Source: Eubacteriales bacterium (GTDB lineage Bacteria > Bacillota > Clostridia > Lachnospirales > Lachnospiraceae). From it: a stretch of DNA of 53,575 nt. The notes beneath the pieces were generated by a model that saw nothing but the letters and a program-made list of their open reading frames with translations, made no database searches and was not told the origin of the DNA. A program made the translations under genes and the position numbers. Within the stretch, counting starts at the first letter, position 1; each line of letters starts with the position of its first letter. The stretch spans positions 1 to 53,575 of the forward strand of contig JAUNHA010000012.1 in assembly GCA_030524135.1 (NCBI GenBank). Reading direction: 5' to 3'. Below are positions 1-9,737 of this stretch, piece after piece.

Positions 1-82
1 GCCTGTTGCGGCTTATACGCTGTTTTCCCTTTTTCTAACTGTCAAACTCCCGGGTGATCCTGAATGGATTTCCCGCTTCGGA

Positions 83-111
83 TTGAAAAAACGGGCTGTA
101 TCACTTATAAT
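83..111 (+). promoter_or_regulatory. Promoter of ychF
   Basis: A -35 box TTGAAA (83-88) and a perfect -10 box TATAAT (106-111) are separated by 17 bases, an ideal sigma-A spacing. It lies 75 bases before the ychF start and no other gene lies between. The first 82 bases of the window hold no feature I can support. Confidence 0.75.
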
Positions 112-186
112 TACAGCAGATTCATTATGAGAAAGGCAGAGCTTCCTGTTTTATAACGAGGGGGCTTCTGGACAGGTAAAGATGAA

Positions 187-1284
187 ATGAAATTAGGTAT
201 CGTGGGGCTTCCGAACGTCGGAAAGTCAACTCTGTTTAATTCGATTACAAAGGCGGGTGCGGAATCCGCGAATTATCCGTTCTGCACGATCGATCCGAAC
301 GTCGGCGTTGTAGCGGTTCCGGATGAGCGTCTTACAAAGCTTGCAGCGCTTTATAACTCGGAGAAGATCACGCCTGCCGTGATCGAGTTTGTGGACATCG
401 CAGGTCTCGTAAAGGGTGCGTCAAAGGGGGAGGGACTTGGAAACCAGTTCCTCGCGAACATCCGCGAATGCGATGCGATCATACATGTCGTGCGCTGTTT
501 TGAGGATTCGAATGTCATTCACGTGGAAGGCTCGGTAGATCCGATCCGCGATATTGAGACGATCAATCTGGAGCTGATCTTTTCCGACCTCGAGATGCTT
601 GAAAAGCGGATCGGAAAGACGGCGAAGCTTGCCAATAACGACAAAGAAGCAAAGAAGGAGCTTGAGATCTTAAAGAGCATCAAGGAGCGTCTGGAGGCGG
701 GAAAACCGGCAAGAGGGCTTGAGCTTTCAGATGAGGATGAGGAGAAATTTGTAAATTCGCTGTTTCTTCTGACCTGGAAGCCGGTGATCTTTGCGGCGAA
801 CGTTGGTGAGGAGGATCTTGCGGATGACGGCGCTTCCAATCAGTATGTACAGGCTGTAAGGGAATATGCGAAAGAGAGCGGCAGCGGCGTGTTCGTGATC
901 TCGGCGCGCATTGAAGAGGAGATCTCGGAGCTTGACGAGGATGAAAAAGCAGAGTATCTTGAGACCCTCGGCCTTACGGAATCCGGTCTTGATAAGCTGA
1001 TCCGTGCAAGCTATGATCTGCTTGGACTGATGAGCTTTCTTACAGCAGGTGAAAAGGAGACCCGCGCCTGGACGATCAAAAAGGGAACCAAGGCGCCGCA
1101 GGCAGCCGGAAAGATTCATTCGGATTTTGAACGCGGGTTCATCCGTGCGGAGGTTATTAACTATCAGGAGCTCTTAGACTGCGGATCCCTCTCCGCAGCA
1201 AAGGAGAAGGGACTTGTACGGCTTGAGGGCAAGGAGTATGTCGTTCAGGACGGCGATACGATTTTGTTCCGATTTAACGTCTAA
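187..1284 (+). CDS. ychF: Redox-regulated ATPase/GTPase YchF (OLA1 family)
   Basis: The 365-residue product matches the usual YchF length. The P-loop GLPNVGKST is at residues 7-15 and the switch II region [14 protein letters not shown] begins at residue 70. The C-terminal TGS-like region ends in the typical [13 protein letters not shown]. YchF is a ribosome-associated P-loop NTPase that prefers ATP and is linked to translation and oxidative stress responses; this role is family knowledge. It is transcribed alone from the promoter at 83-111 and ends at its own terminator. The ribosome binding site is weak (AGGTAAAG). The start is chosen because the P-loop must be preceded by only a few residues. 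Confidence 0.97.
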   Translation: MKLGIVGLPNVGKSTLFNSITKAGAESANYPFCTIDPNVGVVAVPDERLTKLAALYNSEKITPAVIEFVDIAGLVKGASKGEGLGNQFLANIRECDAIIHVVRCFEDSNVIHVEGSVDPIRDIETINLELIFSDLEMLEKRIGKTAKLANNDKEAKKELEILKSIKERLEAGKPARGLELSDEDEEKFVNSLFLLTWKPVIFAANVGEEDLADDGASNQYVQAVREYAKESGSGVFVISARIEEEISELDEDEKAEYLETLGLTESGLDKLIRASYDLLGLMSFLTAGEKETRAWTIKKGTKAPQAAGKIHSDFERGFIRAEVINYQELLDCGSLSAAKEKGLVRLEGKEYVVQDGDTILFRFNV

Positions 1285-1317
1285 ATGCCTGAAAATGAAC
1301 TGAATGATGAAATCAGA

Positions 1318-1349
1318 AAAGCATCGCAGAAGACCGCGGTGCTTTTTTT
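1318..1349 (+). terminator. Rho-independent terminator of ychF
   Basis: A 10-bp stem, AAAGCATCGC pairing with GCGGTGCTTT (one G-T pair), has an 8-base loop and runs into seven T residues. It lies 34 bases after the ychF stop, separating ychF from the division cluster. Confidence 0.85.
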
Positions 1350-1482
1350 GTGCCCGAAAATAAAATGATATGTTTTGACACAAGATATGGAGCGCTGAAT
1401 CTATATCTAGAGGTCACCGGAGACGAATGGAAAAAGGCGTAAAAATTCATTCCAAAAAAAGTAAGAATTGCGGGAAAAGCAC

Positions 1483-1511
1483 TTGACTTTAGTCTCTAAA
1501 TAGATGAAAAT
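1483..1511 (+). promoter_or_regulatory. Probable promoter of the division cluster (mraZ promoter)
   Basis: The -35 box TTGACT (1483-1488) is strong. With 17-base spacing the -10 is GAAAAT (1506-1511), which is poor but preceded by a TG-like AGAT. The expected start point, around 1518, falls at the first MraZ box. The region 1350-1482 between the ychF terminator and this promoter holds no feature I can name. Confidence 0.55.
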
Positions 1512-1520
1512 AAGAGCGAA

Positions 1521-1573
1521 GTGGTAAAAAGTGGCACAAAGTGGTGTCAGGTGGAAACAAGTGGAGAAAGTGG
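1521..1573 (+). promoter_or_regulatory. MraZ operator: six GTGG boxes
   Basis: GTGG occurs at 1521, 1531, 1541, 1551 and 1561 with an exact 10-bp period, and a sixth copy at 1570 abuts the mraZ start codon. MraZ proteins are known to bind direct TGG-type repeats on a 10-bp period in their own leader and to control the dcw cluster. Three or four boxes are the usual number, so this array is long. The last boxes overlap the ribosome binding site (GGAG at 1563), so bound MraZ would block both transcript start and translation. Confidence 0.85.
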
Positions 1574-2005
1574 ATGTTCAAAGGCGAATATAACCACACA
1601 ATCGATACCAAGGGCAGACTGATCATTCCCGCAAAGCTCAGAGAGGGCCTGGGGGATCATTTTGTTGTTACCAGAGGTCTCGACGGCTGCCTCAGCATCT
1701 ATGCCATGCCCGAGTGGGAAAAGCTCGAGGAAAAGCTTCAGAATTTACCGCTTACCAATGCAAATGCCAGAAAGTTTTCCCGTTATATGCTTTCCGGAGC
1801 CGTGGACTGCGAATTCGACAAGATGGGGCGTATCCTGCTTCCGCAGGTGCTGCGCCAGGCAGCGTCGCTGGAAAAGGATGTCGTACTGATCGGCGTCGGA
1901 AGCCGCATTGAAATCTGGAACAGAGACAAGTGGGCTGCGGAAAATGAACTTACCGAAGAAGAGATGAGCGATCTCGGCGGGAATCTGGAAGGACTTGGAA
2001 TCTGA
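1574..2005 (+). CDS. mraZ: Transcriptional regulator MraZ
   Basis: The 143-residue protein begins [21 protein letters not shown] and has the two SpoVT/AbrB-like halves, each with the DxKGR-type motif (DTKGR near residue 10 and DKMGR near residue 83). It is a ring-forming DNA-binding protein that represses the division and cell-wall cluster by binding the GTGG repeats before it. The ATG at 1574 is preferred over a GTG at 1541 because the latter lies inside the operator and would add 11 residues not found in the family. The stop overlaps the rsmH start (TGATG), so the two are translationally coupled. Confidence 0.97.
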   Translation: MFKGEYNHTIDTKGRLIIPAKLREGLGDHFVVTRGLDGCLSIYAMPEWEKLEEKLQNLPLTNANARKFSRYMLSGAVDCEFDKMGRILLPQVLRQAASLEKDVVLIGVGSRIEIWNRDKWAAENELTEEEMSDLGGNLEGLGI

Positions 2006-2943
2006 TGTTTGCACACAAATCAGTTTTGTACGATGAAACGATAGAAGCGCTTGCGATCAGGCCGGACGGGATTTATGCGGACGGAACACTTGGCGGCGGC
2101 GGACACAGCTTCGGCATTGCGGAGAGACTCACGGCAGGCGGCAGGCTCGTCGGGATCGACAGAGACGCGGATGCTATCCGCGCGGCAGAAAAACGGCTGT
2201 CCGGCTTTGCGGACAGGGTAACGCTTGTCAGAGGAAATTATGAAGATACGGTGAGCATTCTCCGGAATCTCGGTATCGAAGGCGTAAACGGCATGCTTCT
2301 GGATCTGGGCGTTTCTTCTTATCAGTTTGATGAAGCACAGCGCGGGTTCTCATACAGGGAAGAGGCACCTCTCGATATGCGGATGGATCAGAGAGATCAG
2401 AAATCTGCATACGACGTGGTAAATACCTATACGGAGACAGAGCTCTACCATATCATCAGAGACTACGGCGAAGACAAATTCGCAAAGAATATCGCAAAGC
2501 ATATAGCGGCGGAGCGGATGAAAAAACCGGTCGAAACCACGACGGAGCTTGCGGAGATCGTGAAACAGGCGATACCGGCGAAGATGCGTGAGGGCGGCGG
2601 CCATCCGGCAAAACGGACGTTTCAGGCGATCCGAATCGAGGTAAACAGGGAACTGGATATTCTGAAGAATTCCATTGACGGTCTGATCGATCTTCTGCTT
2701 CCAGGCGGAAGACTTTGTATCATCACCTTCCACAGTCTCGAAGACAGAATCGTGAAAAACACATTCCGCACGGCGGAAAATCCGTGTATCTGTCCGCCGG
2801 ACTTTCCGGTATGCGTCTGCGGAAGAAAATCCAGAGGCAGGGTAGTCACAAGAAAACCTGTCGTATCAGGAGAAGAGGAGCTTCGCGATAATCCGCGGGC
2901 ACACAGCGCAAAGCTGCGCGTATTTGAAAAAGTAATTAGTTGA
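2005..2943 (+). CDS. rsmH: 16S rRNA (cytosine1402-N4)-methyltransferase RsmH (MraW)
   Basis: The 312-residue product has the family's usual length and order. The SAM-binding motif is [10 protein letters not shown] near residue 26. The block [12 protein letters not shown] lies near residue 98, RAFSF-type substrates are seen as [15 protein letters not shown], and [12 protein letters not shown] lies near 240. It methylates N4 of C1402 in the 16S rRNA decoding site together with RsmI. It sits second in the dcw cluster as in most Firmicutes. Its ATG overlaps the mraZ stop. Confidence 0.97.
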   Translation: MFAHKSVLYDETIEALAIRPDGIYADGTLGGGGHSFGIAERLTAGGRLVGIDRDADAIRAAEKRLSGFADRVTLVRGNYEDTVSILRNLGIEGVNGMLLDLGVSSYQFDEAQRGFSYREEAPLDMRMDQRDQKSAYDVVNTYTETELYHIIRDYGEDKFAKNIAKHIAAERMKKPVETTTELAEIVKQAIPAKMREGGGHPAKRTFQAIRIEVNRELDILKNSIDGLIDLLLPGGRLCIITFHSLEDRIVKNTFRTAENPCICPPDFPVCVCGRKSRGRVVTRKPVVSGEEELRDNPRAHSAKLRVFEKVIS

Positions 2944-2956
2944 AAGCAGGGATAAA

Positions 2957-3490
2957 ATGGCACGAAACAGCAGCAGGAGCAATTCCATACAGTATCAGGC
3001 GGGCAGAAATGGCCGCGCTGCTTCCCGTGCGGCTTATGCCTATTATGCAGACGGAAATACAGTAAGAAAGACTGAGGTACAGGTTCAGAGACGCGCGGTA
3101 CAGCATGAAAACGCGCATCGCAGTACGCGAAGTCTGAGTAATGTAAGAAGAGCAGAACGTTCGGAGCTTTCCATCGATCTTCCGTTTCTGCTTCTTTTGA
3201 CTGCTGCGATCGCCGCGACGCTGGTGATCTGCTACAATTATCTGCGCCTTACCGCGTCGATCGACGCACATATGGATAATATTGAGAGGCTGGAGACGAC
3301 ACTCGAAAACATGCGCACGGAAAATGATGCTCTGGAGCAGAGCATTGACACCTCAGTGGATCTCAACTATGTATACAATATCGCTGTCAATGAGCTTGGC
3401 ATGATCCATGCCGGCAAGGACAACACAATCACTTATGATAAGACTGAAAGCGAGTATGTAAGACAGTATGAGAATATCCCGAAGAACTGA
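2957..3490 (+). CDS. ftsL: FtsL/DivIC-like septum protein
   Basis: The product is 177 residues with a basic, Arg-rich cytoplasmic N terminus of about 73 residues. One membrane segment (LPFLLLLTAAIAATLVICY, about 74-94) follows, then an extracytoplasmic coiled coil (IERLETTLENMRTENDALEQSID). This bitopic design and the place between rsmH and a class B PBP identify it as the FtsL position. FtsL scaffolds the FtsQLB-type complex at the septum. The basic N terminus is longer than in Bacillus FtsL. Sequence conservation in this family is low, so FtsL versus another FtsLB-like protein is decided by position. Confidence 0.8.
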   Translation: MARNSSRSNSIQYQAGRNGRAASRAAYAYYADGNTVRKTEVQVQRRAVQHENAHRSTRSLSNVRRAERSELSIDLPFLLLLTAAIAATLVICYNYLRLTASIDAHMDNIERLETTLENMRTENDALEQSIDTSVDLNYVYNIAVNELGMIHAGKDNTITYDKTESEYVRQYENIPKN

Positions 3491-5852
3491 TGAAAAAACG
3501 GCGCGGAGAAAAGGATCCGCGCCTTTTGCACAATATATGCAGAAAAAGCTGGTAATTACGGTCAGTGCCGTAGCGCTGGCTTTATTTGGTTTGGCAGGGA
3601 GGATTTATCTGATTCAGCGCGACAACAGTGAGAATTACAATAAAATCGTGCTTTCCCAGCGCCAGTCCGAATACGTTTCCCAGACGATTCCCTACAAGCG
3701 GGGGGATATTTTTGACAGAAACGGAAACCGGCTTGCCTACAGTGAAAAGGTATATAATCTGATCATCGATCCGAAGCAGATGATTGCTGCGGAGGGAGAT
3801 ACCTCCAGCGGTCAGGCTGCGGTCTATGACGTTGTGAATACGACGGTGGATGCGATCTCCGAATATTTCGGCGCGGACAGGGGTGAGGTGCTCGCCGCGG
3901 TAGAAGGACGCCCGGATTCCTCCTATGTCCGTTATTTGAGGGAGATCAGCTACGATCAGAGACAGGGCTTTCTTGCGTATTGTGATCAGAAAAAACAGGA
4001 ATACGAATCGAGCGACGATCCGAATCAGCAGAAAAAACGAATCAGAGGCGTCTGGTTTGAGGATGAGTACAGAAGAAAGTATCCGTATGGAGCGCTTGCC
4101 TGCAATGTGATCGGCTTTGCATCAGGAGACGGTGCGTCCGGTAACGGCGGCGTGGAGCAGTATTATAATGACAGCCTGATCGGAACGAACGGAAGAGAGT
4201 ACGGTTACCTGGACGATGAGGCGAATCTGGAACGCGTGATCAAGCCGGCGGAGGATGGAAGCAGCCTTGTGCTCACGATCGATTCCAATCTGCAGAATAT
4301 TGTGGAAAAGTATCTGAAGGAGTGGAAGGACGGAGACATCGGTTCGCTTTCCGCAGCCTGTGTGATGCTGAATCCGAAAAACGGCGAGGTGCTCGCCATG
4401 GCAAGCACCAATTCGTTTGATCTGAATAATCCCAGGGATACCGGAGACTACACGGAGGAAGAACTGTATGCGCTGGGCCTTAAGGAGGCGGTCGGTGTAT
4501 ACCGCAGGGAAAATCCGGATTCTCCTTCTATCACGGAGGAACAGGTTCCGGAGCATTTTGAACGGGCAGAGATCATTTCCTACGGCACACAGGTGGCATG
4601 GAACCGTCTCTGGAGAAATATCTGCGTGAGCGATACCTTTGAGCCGGGATCCACCCAGAAGATCTTCACTGTTGGCGGCGCCATGGAGGAAGGACTGATC
4701 AGCGCGCATACCACATTTAACTGTGAAGGCAATATCAAGCTTTCAGACGGCGTACATACCTGGCAGATCAACTGTGTTAACAGAAACGGTCACGGACTTC
4801 TGGATATCACGGGCGGCATCACACAGTCCTGTAACGTTGTTATGATGAATATCGCATTTCTGGAAGGAAATGAGACCTTCCTGAAATATCAGCATATTTT
4901 CGGCTTCGGCGACTATACCGGAATCGACCTGCCGGCAGAGGCCAATACCACGGACCTCGTATTCAATGCGGAGAATATGGGAAAAACCTCGCTCGCAACG
5001 AACTCATTCGGTCAGAACTATAACTGCACGATGATTCAGATGGCGGCTGCCTATGCTTCCGTAGTGAACGGAGGATATTATTATGAGCCGCATGTTGTAA
5101 AGCAGATCCTGAATTCCGAGGGAGCCGTTACGGAAGATAAGACACCGGTACTTGTGAGAGAGACGATCTCACAGAGCACCTGCAACTTTTTAAAGGAAGC
5201 CCTGTTTGAAACGGTGGAGACCGGAACCGGAAAGGCTGCGGGCGTCGAAGGATATCATGTCGGCGGAAAGACGGGAACGGCCCAGAAGCTTCCGCGTGCG
5301 GCAAAGAATTATCTGGTAAGCTTCTGCGGCTTTGCGCCGGTGGAGGATCCGCAGGTGGTCTGCTATGTGATCGTTGACCAGCCGTCGCTTCCGGGAGAGG
5401 CACAGGCACATTCTTCCTTTGCTTCCCAGATCTTCTCGAAGATCATGGCAGAGACGCTTCCGACGCTGAACCTGTATCCGGACGGCATGGATGCTTCTGA
5501 ATACAGAGCGCCTTCGGCTGTTCTTCCGGACGGCGGTGAAGGCGATGCACAGACTGTTATGGGATCGCAGGCGGCAGGAACGGACGGGACAGAGGCGGAG
5601 ACCAATGCCGACGGCACACCGGTTTCGACGGAAGCACAGACTGATTCGGCAGGAAATCCGATCGAAAATGCCACGACGGCAGCGCCGGCAACGGATGAGT
5701 TTATTCAGGGAGATGACACCTCGGGCGGAGAGCTCCCGGATGAGCTTCCGGCAGGAATGGTGTCGCAGGAAAGCTCGCTTGCGGATGAGGCCGCGGCGGA
5801 AAGCCTTGCTGCAGCACAGACGGAAGCCTCTGAAACAGAAGAAACTCAATAA
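3468..5852 (+). CDS. ftsI: Class B penicillin-binding protein (FtsI/SpoVD type transpeptidase)
   Basis: The 794-residue product has a membrane anchor near residues 24-44, a PBP dimerisation domain, and a transpeptidase domain with all three active-site motifs: STQK with Ser395, SCN at 454-456, and KTGTA at 601-605. It cross-links septal peptidoglycan. After about residue 680 it carries an acidic tail of some 115 residues, rich in Ala, Thr, Ser, Glu and Asp, instead of PASTA domains. The start overlaps ftsL by 23 bases and has a poor ribosome binding site. An internal ATG at 3537 would still leave the anchor intact. Whether it serves vegetative division or sporulation (SpoVD) cannot be told from the sequence. 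Confidence 0.93.
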   Translation: MRISRRTDEKTARRKGSAPFAQYMQKKLVITVSAVALALFGLAGRIYLIQRDNSENYNKIVLSQRQSEYVSQTIPYKRGDIFDRNGNRLAYSEKVYNLIIDPKQMIAAEGDTSSGQAAVYDVVNTTVDAISEYFGADRGEVLAAVEGRPDSSYVRYLREISYDQRQGFLAYCDQKKQEYESSDDPNQQKKRIRGVWFEDEYRRKYPYGALACNVIGFASGDGASGNGGVEQYYNDSLIGTNGREYGYLDDEANLERVIKPAEDGSSLVLTIDSNLQNIVEKYLKEWKDGDIGSLSAACVMLNPKNGEVLAMASTNSFDLNNPRDTGDYTEEELYALGLKEAVGVYRRENPDSPSITEEQVPEHFERAEIISYGTQVAWNRLWRNICVSDTFEPGSTQKIFTVGGAMEEGLISAHTTFNCEGNIKLSDGVHTWQINCVNRNGHGLLDITGGITQSCNVVMMNIAFLEGNETFLKYQHIFGFGDYTGIDLPAEANTTDLVFNAENMGKTSLATNSFGQNYNCTMIQMAAAYASVVNGGYYYEPHVVKQILNSEGAVTEDKTPVLVRETISQSTCNFLKEALFETVETGTGKAAGVEGYHVGGKTGTAQKLPRAAKNYLVSFCGFAPVEDPQVVCYVIVDQPSLPGEAQAHSSFASQIFSKIMAETLPTLNLYPDGMDASEYRAPSAVLPDGGEGDAQTVMGSQAAGTDGTEAETNADGTPVSTEAQTDSAGNPIENATTAAPATDEFIQGDDTSGGELPDELPAGMVSQESSLADEAAAESLAAAQTEASETEETQ

Positions 5853-5956
5853 CAGACGAAGCCGCTATGCTTTTACAACAGCGAAGTATATACAGCTGGA
5901 GCGGGAAATAAAGAGAAATAAAGAGAAGTTAAGAGAAACAAAGGAGTTGGAACAAA

Positions 5957-6967
5957 ATGACAGACAGCATGCAGAGTAAAATGATCATTGAGTGTGTGAT
6001 CGCCGTATTTACTTCATTTATCCTGACGGCGCTTATGGGACCGCATTTCATTCCGCTCCTGCACCGCATGAAGTTTGGACAGGAAGTACGTGACGATGGT
6101 CCCAGGGCACATCTTAAGAAACAGGGAACGCCGACAATGGGCGGCATCATGTTTCTGATCTCGATCGTGCTGACAGTGCTGATCTTTATGCTGCGCAGCG
6201 GATTTGATACGGATACGCTGCTCGTGCTGCTGCTTACGGCAGGCTTCGGACTGATCGGATTTGCCGATGATTTTCTGAAAATCAAAAAGCACCAGTCCGA
6301 GGGACTTAATCCAAAGCAGAAGCTATTGCTGCAGCTAGTGCTGACGCTCGTATTTGCAGTGCTCGTATACCGATATTCGGGGAACGGCGGCTCGATCTAT
6401 ATCCCGTTTTTAGGGGTGGGTGCGAATGCGCCTGTGCTCACGCTTCCGTTCTGGATCTTCGTTCCGTTTGTACTGTTTGTGGTGCTCGGAACGGATAACG
6501 GTGTCAATTTTACGGATGGTCTTGACGGACTGTGCTCTTCGGTAACGACGGCTGCAGCTGCTTTTTTTGCCGTAGGCGGACTGCTTCTTTCTTCCGGCAT
6601 GTCGATCGTTGCGGCTGCCGTGATCGGAGCGCTCCTCGGCTTTCTGATCTACAATCTGTATCCGGCAAAGGTGTTTATGGGAGATACGGGATCGCTTGCG
6701 CTTGGCGGATTTATCGCGGGAGCGGCAGTGGTTTCGGGCCTCACGCTGTATATCCCGATCGTGGGATTTATCTATATGATAGAGGTTATTTCGGTCATTA
6801 TCCAGGTGGCTTATTTTAAGAAAACACATGGAAAGCGCTTTTTCAAAATGGCGCCGATCCATCACCATTTTGAACTTCTGGGTAATTCTGAAACGAGAAT
6901 CGTCGGCGTATTTACAGGTGTGACCATTCTTCTTTCCCTGCTTGGATTAGTGGGAATGATCGCCTGA
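5957..6967 (+). CDS. mraY: Phospho-N-acetylmuramoyl-pentapeptide-transferase MraY
   Basis: The 336-residue polytopic protein makes lipid I from UDP-MurNAc-pentapeptide and undecaprenyl phosphate. Visible family marks are the early TPTMGG motif, ADDFLKIKKHQSEGLNPKQK, the catalytic NFTDGLDGL region, VFMGDTGSLALGG and the terminal PIHHHFE motif. About ten membrane segments are evident. The ribosome binding site is AAAGGAGTT, 11 bases before ATG. A 40-base purine-rich stretch of repeated GAAATAAAGA-like units (5907-5945) precedes it. Confidence 0.97.
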   Translation: MTDSMQSKMIIECVIAVFTSFILTALMGPHFIPLLHRMKFGQEVRDDGPRAHLKKQGTPTMGGIMFLISIVLTVLIFMLRSGFDTDTLLVLLLTAGFGLIGFADDFLKIKKHQSEGLNPKQKLLLQLVLTLVFAVLVYRYSGNGGSIYIPFLGVGANAPVLTLPFWIFVPFVLFVVLGTDNGVNFTDGLDGLCSSVTTAAAAFFAVGGLLLSSGMSIVAAAVIGALLGFLIYNLYPAKVFMGDTGSLALGGFIAGAAVVSGLTLYIPIVGFIYMIEVISVIIQVAYFKKTHGKRFFKMAPIHHHFELLGNSETRIVGVFTGVTILLSLLGLVGMIA

Positions 6968-6998
6968 TCGGTCATAAGAATGTGGAGAGGAAACAGCG

Positions 6999-8357
6999 AT
7001 GAGAAATAATAAAAAAGTTTTTGTTGCAGGAACAGGAAAGAGCGGCATTTCCGCTGCGAAGATGGTGCTTCGCATGGGAGGAGAGGTCGTATTGTATAAT
7101 AGTAATGAGGGGATTGACACTGCGGCGGTGCTTCAGAATTTCGCGCCCGGCGATGCAATTGAGCTGATCACGGGAAGATTATTTCAGGCGCAGCTCCGCG
7201 GTGTTAATCTTGCGATCATGAGCCCGGGCATTCCGCTTACGGCAGAATTTGTAAGCGTGCTTGACCAGATGAAGATTCCGATCATAGGAGAGCTGGAGCT
7301 CGCTTACCAGGCATCCAAGGGAAAGCTTGCGGCGATCACGGGAACCAACGGAAAGACGACGACGACCGCGCTTGTGGGAGAGATCCTGAAAAAAAAGTAT
7401 GAAGATGTTCATGTGGTAGGTAATATCGGAGAACCGTTTACAGAAGAAGCGCTGGATACCAGAGAAGATTCGGCCACCGTGGTTGAGGTAAGCTCATTTA
7501 TGCTTGAGACGATTCTGGATTTTCATCCGGAGGTCGCCGCAATTTTGAATATTACACCGGATCATCTGGACCGTCACGGGACGATGGAGAATTACATCCG
7601 CTGCAAGGAAGCGATCACGCTGAACCAGACAGAGGAGGATTACCTGATTCTGAACTATGGAGATCCTGCGCTGAGACGCTTTGGAGAGAGCGGGGCAGTA
7701 AAGGCAAAGATCATCTGGTTTTCATCGGCTGAGCATCCGGAAGAGGGACTGTATCTGGAGGATGATGCCATCTTTCTGAAGGAGGACGGGACAACGACCC
7801 ATGTACTCGACGTCCATGAAATGAAGCTGCTAGGCAAACACAATTATGAAAATGTTATGGCTGCAATTGCCATTGGGCTGAAAATGGGCGTGCCGCTTCT
7901 GAAGGTCATTGAAGCCGTAAAGGAATTTAAGGCGGTGGAACACAGGATCGAATTTGTAAGAGAGCGCTGCGGTGTGAAGTATTATAACGATTCGAAGGGA
8001 ACGAATCCGGATGCGGCAATACAGGCGCTTAAGGCGATGCCGGGACCGACCATTCTGATTGGCGGCGGCTATGACAAGCATTCGGAGTATGACGACTGGG
8101 TGAAGCTGTTTGCGGGAAAGGTAAAGCATCTTGTGCTGCTTGGACAGACGAGGGATAAGATTTCCGAATGCTGCAGAAAATACGGCTTTACGGAAATTAT
8201 GTATGCCGAGGATATGGATGAAGCCGTCAAAGCGGCGGCATCGTATGCGGATGTCGGGGATTATGTGCTGCTGAGCCCTGCCTGCGCGAGCTGGGGAATG
8301 TTCGACAACTATGAGCAGCGCGGAAGAATCTTCAAGGATTGTGTAAACGCACTGTAA
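6999..8357 (+). CDS. murD: UDP-N-acetylmuramoylalanine--D-glutamate ligase MurD
   Basis: The 452-residue product has the N-terminal Rossmann motif GTGKSGISAAK, the ATP-binding loop GTNGKTTT at 115-122, LNITPDHLDRH, HNYENVMAAIAI and the C-terminal YNDSKGTNPDAA block. These order as in Mur ligases and the N-terminal domain is of MurD type. It adds D-Glu to UDP-MurNAc-L-Ala in the cytoplasm. The ribosome binding site GGAGAGG lies 10 bases upstream. murE and murF, which often flank this gene, are not here. Confidence 0.97.
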   Translation: MRNNKKVFVAGTGKSGISAAKMVLRMGGEVVLYNSNEGIDTAAVLQNFAPGDAIELITGRLFQAQLRGVNLAIMSPGIPLTAEFVSVLDQMKIPIIGELELAYQASKGKLAAITGTNGKTTTTALVGEILKKKYEDVHVVGNIGEPFTEEALDTREDSATVVEVSSFMLETILDFHPEVAAILNITPDHLDRHGTMENYIRCKEAITLNQTEEDYLILNYGDPALRRFGESGAVKAKIIWFSSAEHPEEGLYLEDDAIFLKEDGTTTHVLDVHEMKLLGKHNYENVMAAIAIGLKMGVPLLKVIEAVKEFKAVEHRIEFVRERCGVKYYNDSKGTNPDAAIQALKAMPGPTILIGGGYDKHSEYDDWVKLFAGKVKHLVLLGQTRDKISECCRKYGFTEIMYAEDMDEAVKAAASYADVGDYVLLSPACASWGMFDNYEQRGRIFKDCVNAL

Positions 8358-8418
8358 GGATTGAACGGACCGGAGCCGGGACATGCAGAGTGCCAGGAAG
8401 TAAGGATAACAGATTGCA

Positions 8419-9726
8419 ATGGGAGTAAGAAAAGCAGAACAACAGAACAGAGCTGCGGTCGCGGCACTGCCCGGAGGACAGCAACAGAAAAAACACAAGC
8501 CGGAGCAGCGCAGGAAGGTGCAGCCTTTAAAGCACGGACAGCAGGTGCAGCGTGTCAGGAATACGCCGCCTGCACAGCCTGTAGAGAAAAAAAAGAAGGC
8601 GAAGCGGTTTTATGACTTTAATCTGCTGGCAGCCGTTCTGTTTATTACGGCTTTCGGTCTGCTGATGATCTACTCGAGTTCGCAGTATACGGCGGCGCTT
8701 CGCTATAAAGGCGATTCGACCTACTACTTCAGGCGTCAGCTCGCGATTGCGGGCGCGGGGCTGGTGGTGGCGATCACCGCTTCAAAGTTTGATTATCATC
8801 TGCTTGAAAAAAAATGGATCAAGTATCCTGTGTTCTGGGGTTCGATTGCGCTGCTGATCGGCGTTATCATCATGGGTGTTGCCTCGCACGGACAGGCGCG
8901 GTGGATCAGGATCGCAGGTGTCCAGTTCCAGCCGACAGAGATGGCAAAGGTGGGACTGATCATCATGCTTGCATCGATGATCGCTCAGCGCGGCTACTAT
9001 ATTAATAAGTGGAAGTTCGCATGGCCGTGCATCGCGGTCGCGTTCCTGCCGTTTATTCTGGTCGGACAGGCAAACCTGAGTTCGGGGCTGATCATCGCCG
9101 GTATTACGGCGGTTATGCTGTTTGTGAGCTGCCGTATGTGGTGGTTTTTTGTAGCAGGCGCTTCATGCGCGGCGGCGGCGCTGCTCTTTACAAAGCCGCT
9201 GATCGAAAAGTGGGTGCTCGCAAATAATATCACGACATCCACCAGCTATCAGCTTCGCCGCGTACTCGCCTGGGCGATGCCGGAGCGGTTCTCCACCGAT
9301 GCCTATCAGACCCTTCAGGGAATCTATGCGATCGGTTCCGGCGGTATTACCGGGCAGGGCCTTGGAGAAAGCATTCAGAAGTTTGGTAAGCTTCCGGAGG
9401 CCCAGAATGATATGATTTTTTCGATTATATGCGAAGAACTTGGATTGATCGGAGCTCTTTTGGTTATATTCTTATTTATAATCATTATATGGAGGCTTGC
9501 ACTGATCGCGATCAATGCGCCGGATCTGTTCGGTTCCATGCTTTGCGTGGGTGTACTGGCACATATCAGCCTGCAGGTCATTCTGAATATTGCGGTTGTT
9601 ACAAACGTGATCCCGAATACGGGCGTAACGCTTCCCTTCGTGAGCTACGGAGGTTCAGCGGTCATCTTTACGCTCGGGGAGATCGGTATTGCACTCAGCG
9701 TATCCAACCAGATACGACTGGAATAG
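8419..9726 (+). CDS. ftsW: Peptidoglycan glycosyltransferase FtsW (SEDS family)
   Basis: The 435-residue SEDS protein has ten predicted membrane segments. Typical blocks are MIYSSSQYTA, RWIRIAGVQFQPTEMAK (the WI...QPSE-like motif), GITGQGLGESIQKFGKLPEAQNDMIFSIICEELG and NTGVTLPFVSYGGS. It polymerises glycan strands at the septum with its class B PBP partner, here probably the product at 3468-5852. The N terminus has a Gln/Lys/Arg-rich cytosolic extension of about 65 residues that Bacillus FtsW lacks. SEDS assignment is certain; FtsW rather than RodA follows from the position. Confidence 0.93.
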   Translation: MGVRKAEQQNRAAVAALPGGQQQKKHKPEQRRKVQPLKHGQQVQRVRNTPPAQPVEKKKKAKRFYDFNLLAAVLFITAFGLLMIYSSSQYTAALRYKGDSTYYFRRQLAIAGAGLVVAITASKFDYHLLEKKWIKYPVFWGSIALLIGVIIMGVASHGQARWIRIAGVQFQPTEMAKVGLIIMLASMIAQRGYYINKWKFAWPCIAVAFLPFILVGQANLSSGLIIAGITAVMLFVSCRMWWFFVAGASCAAAALLFTKPLIEKWVLANNITTSTSYQLRRVLAWAMPERFSTDAYQTLQGIYAIGSGGITGQGLGESIQKFGKLPEAQNDMIFSIICEELGLIGALLVIFLFIIIIWRLALIAINAPDLFGSMLCVGVLAHISLQVILNIAVVTNVIPNTGVTLPFVSYGGSAVIFTLGEIGIALSVSNQIRLE

Positions 9727-9737
9727 CGGATGAATAA

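Noticed and set aside
1-186. Fragment of an upstream gene at the left edge
   Set aside because: No frame through the first 80 bases shows family-like sequence. Only the ychF promoter could be supported.
8361-8615. Separate small gene before ftsW
   Set aside because: It is another frame over the ftsW basic N terminus, lacks a ribosome binding site and reads as low-complexity sequence.
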